Assembly (NCBI RefSeq): GCF_014639235.1
Contig: NZ_BMFU01000003.1
Coordinates: 1-64,000, forward strand
Reading direction: 5' to 3'
Length of the DNA stretch: 64,000 nucleotides
Source of the DNA: Paenibacillus silvae
GTDB taxonomy: Bacteria; Bacillota; Bacilli; Paenibacillales; Paenibacillaceae
The notes under the pieces are model-generated. The model searched no databases. It was not told where the DNA came from and saw nothing but the letters and a program-made list of their open reading frames with translations. Shown here in pieces: positions 62,774 to 64,000 of the stretch (position 1 is the stretch's first letter; the number at the start of each line of letters is the position of its first letter). Position numbers and translations under genes: made by a program.

Positions 62774-63652
62774 CTATCTGGACAAGGACAATTTTGCCAA
62801 AGCCAGTGAACCGCATAATCCTGCATTATCTCCCAGACCTGGGGGCACAACATACTGTTCAATCCCCGCATGAAGTGACTTATGCTGTACATACCCCGCG
62901 AGCAGTTCCTGCAGTTTGCTTCGCACCATCGGGAACAAATGCTCCTGCTTCATAACACCGCCGCCCATCACGATTTTCTGTGGTGACAGAATCAGCACAT
63001 AATTCATCAATGCGTGTGCAAGATAATGTGCCTCAATCTCCCATGCTTTGTGATCTGACGGCAGTTCATAGGCGGGCTGCCCCCAACGCTTGTTAATGGC
63101 TGGACCTGCTGCCAGACCTTCAAGGCAATCTCCATGATAAGGACAAAAGCCCTCGTAAGCGTCCTCCGGATGTCTGCGTACAATGATATGCCCCATCTCG
63201 GGATGAGACAATCCATGAACCATTTTCCCGCCAACTACAGCTCCCGCACCAATACCTGTACCTACAGTTATATACAGACAGCTATCAAGTCCCTGAGCAG
63301 CTCCCCAGGTCGCTTCCCCCAGAGCAGCACCGTTTACATCCGTATCAAACGTCATAGGCACATCAAAATGTTCCTTGAGTTTGCCAATAATGTTGTACTG
63401 CCCCCAGTGCGGCTTAGGCGTAGTCGTGATATAACCATACGTTGGGCTTCCTTCAATCGGATCAATCGGACCAAAAGAACCTACACCCAATGCTTCAATG
63501 CCTTTGCCTTCAAAAAAAGCAATGACCTGCGCCATCGTCTCCTCTGGCGTGGTTGTAGGAAAGCTTACTCGCTCTAATACCTCTCCGTGCTCCGTACCAA
63601 TGCCGCATACAAATTTGGTTCCGCCTGCTTCAATTGCACCTAAAACTGTCAT
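62774..63652 (-). CDS. ROK-family fructokinase/sugar kinase
   Basis: The product has 292 residues. The ATP phosphate-1 motif is GAIEAGGTKFVCGIG. The catalytic aspartate is in DTDVNGAALGEA, and the ROK zinc site is HPEMGHIIVRRH with CPYHGDCLEG. It resembles Bacillus GmuE/YdhR fructokinases, which phosphorylate fructose or mannose. It is monocistronic with its own terminator. Carbon-source specificity cannot be read from the sequence. Confidence 0.92.
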   Translation of the reverse strand: MTVLGAIEAGGTKFVCGIGTEHGEVLERVSFPTTTPEETMAQVIAFFEGKGIEALGVGSFGPIDPIEGSPTYGYITTTPKPHWGQYNIIGKLKEHFDVPMTFDTDVNGAALGEATWGAAQGLDSCLYITVGTGIGAGAVVGGKMVHGLSHPEMGHIIVRRHPEDAYEGFCPYHGDCLEGLAAGPAINKRWGQPAYELPSDHKAWEIEAHYLAHALMNYVLILSPQKIVMGGGVMKQEHLFPMVRSKLQELLAGYVQHKSLHAGIEQYVVPPGLGDNAGLCGSLALAKLSLSR

Positions 63653-63774
63653 GTTTGCTTCACTCCCAGGTTGGTTTTAATTAGCGCGCTGCTCTTTTGA
63701 GTTTGTGGATTGAATGGTTCGTGAGTAGAAGTTCAATTTGCGGATGCAGACATACAGCATTGTAGACTTGCATC

Positions 63775-64000
63775 TCAGTCACTCACCAGCTTGTTCAGCC
63801 GCTTGAGCAATGTCTGTCTCCAGCTGTCCGAAAGTGCCGGAATGGCTAACAATGTCTGAATCCCCTCCACATTTTGCTTGCCCTGATGCATGATTCGATT
63901 CGCATCAAGGATGGTCATCGAGGTCTGATCCGTGTGTATTTTTCTGAAACGGGATGCCGGAGCAACCTGCCCTTCCTGCAGCACTCGAAAATAAAAGCCT
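63775..64000 (-). CDS. MOSC-domain protein (YiiM-like), 3' end only
   Basis: The minus-strand frame is open to the window edge and encodes the last 75 residues. It begins GFYFRVLQEGQV, which resembles the end of the MOSC domain in YiiM-type proteins, followed by a C-terminal helical region ending LLKRLNKLVSD. MOSC domains bind molybdenum cofactor or catalyse N-hydroxylated substrate reduction. The active-site cysteine lies outside the window. Confidence 0.75.
   Translation of the reverse strand, partial: GFYFRVLQEGQVAPASRFRKIHTDQTSMTILDANRIMHQGKQNVEGIQTLLAIPALSDSWRQTLLKRLNKLVSD

Overview
The window looks like the chromosome of a spore-forming, plant-polysaccharide-degrading Bacillales bacterium, most likely a Paenibacillus. 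The reasons are an SLH surface protein, a CBM22/GH10/CBM9 xylanase, Lpl-type sugar ABC genes without an ATPase, T-box and S-box leaders, spore genes (prkA, ytxC, a gamma-type SASP with a sigma-G-like promoter), liaFSR, and metA-metI-metC. The species call is inferred from gene content, because no rRNA or tRNA gene is present.

Layout. 0-3.1 kb: the 5' part of an SLH protein gene running off the left edge, a gene-poor AT-rich stretch, and a truncated group II intron sitting just behind a terminator. 3.1-14 kb: an MHYT-GGDEF-EAL enzyme, a large xylanase, a LacI regulator, a globin-coupled sensor and prkA. 14-20 kb: a DUF2161 protein, an azoreductase, an aminotransferase, an orphan response regulator, a membrane protein/NAGPA pair and a 34-residue membrane peptide. 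20-29.5 kb: a carbohydrate island of LacI regulator, GH3 glycosidase, solute-binding lipoprotein, two permeases, an esterase and a divergent serine hydrolase, with palindromic operators in the divergent region. 29.5-36.3 kb: an AbrB-like regulator, a 160-bp palindromic MITE, trmL, serC, glnA, aroF and ispH. 36.3-43.2 kb: an OmpR-type two-component pair, htrA and liaFSR. 43.2-49.1 kb: two copies of an inverted-repeat family around the SASP gene, a 3D-domain gene, T-box-thrS and ytxC. 49.3-64 kb: a khtTU-like K+/H+ antiporter pair, yitT-like, an L-galactose-dehydrogenase-like/Zn-ADH operon, mqnC, the S-box-metA-metI-metC operon, corA preceded by a short ORF, an HRDC protein, a ROK sugar kinase and the 3' end of a MOSC gene.

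How genes work together. The xylanase would cut xylan outside the cell. The esterase, ABC importer and GH3 enzyme would deacetylate, import and hydrolyse the oligosaccharides, and LacI-type operators at the predicted start sites would repress both loci without substrate. The methionine operon is under SAM control and thrS is under uncharged tRNA control. glnA carries a perfect GlnR/TnrA box.

Most of the window is ordinary chromosomal content, and I see no defence island, prophage or biosynthetic cluster. The least explained signals are the symmetric AATTCTAACGAT repeat blocks (one bounded by 13-bp inverted repeats), the palindromic MITE that supplies the trmL stop codon, and the short ORF with an acidic/proline start ahead of corA.
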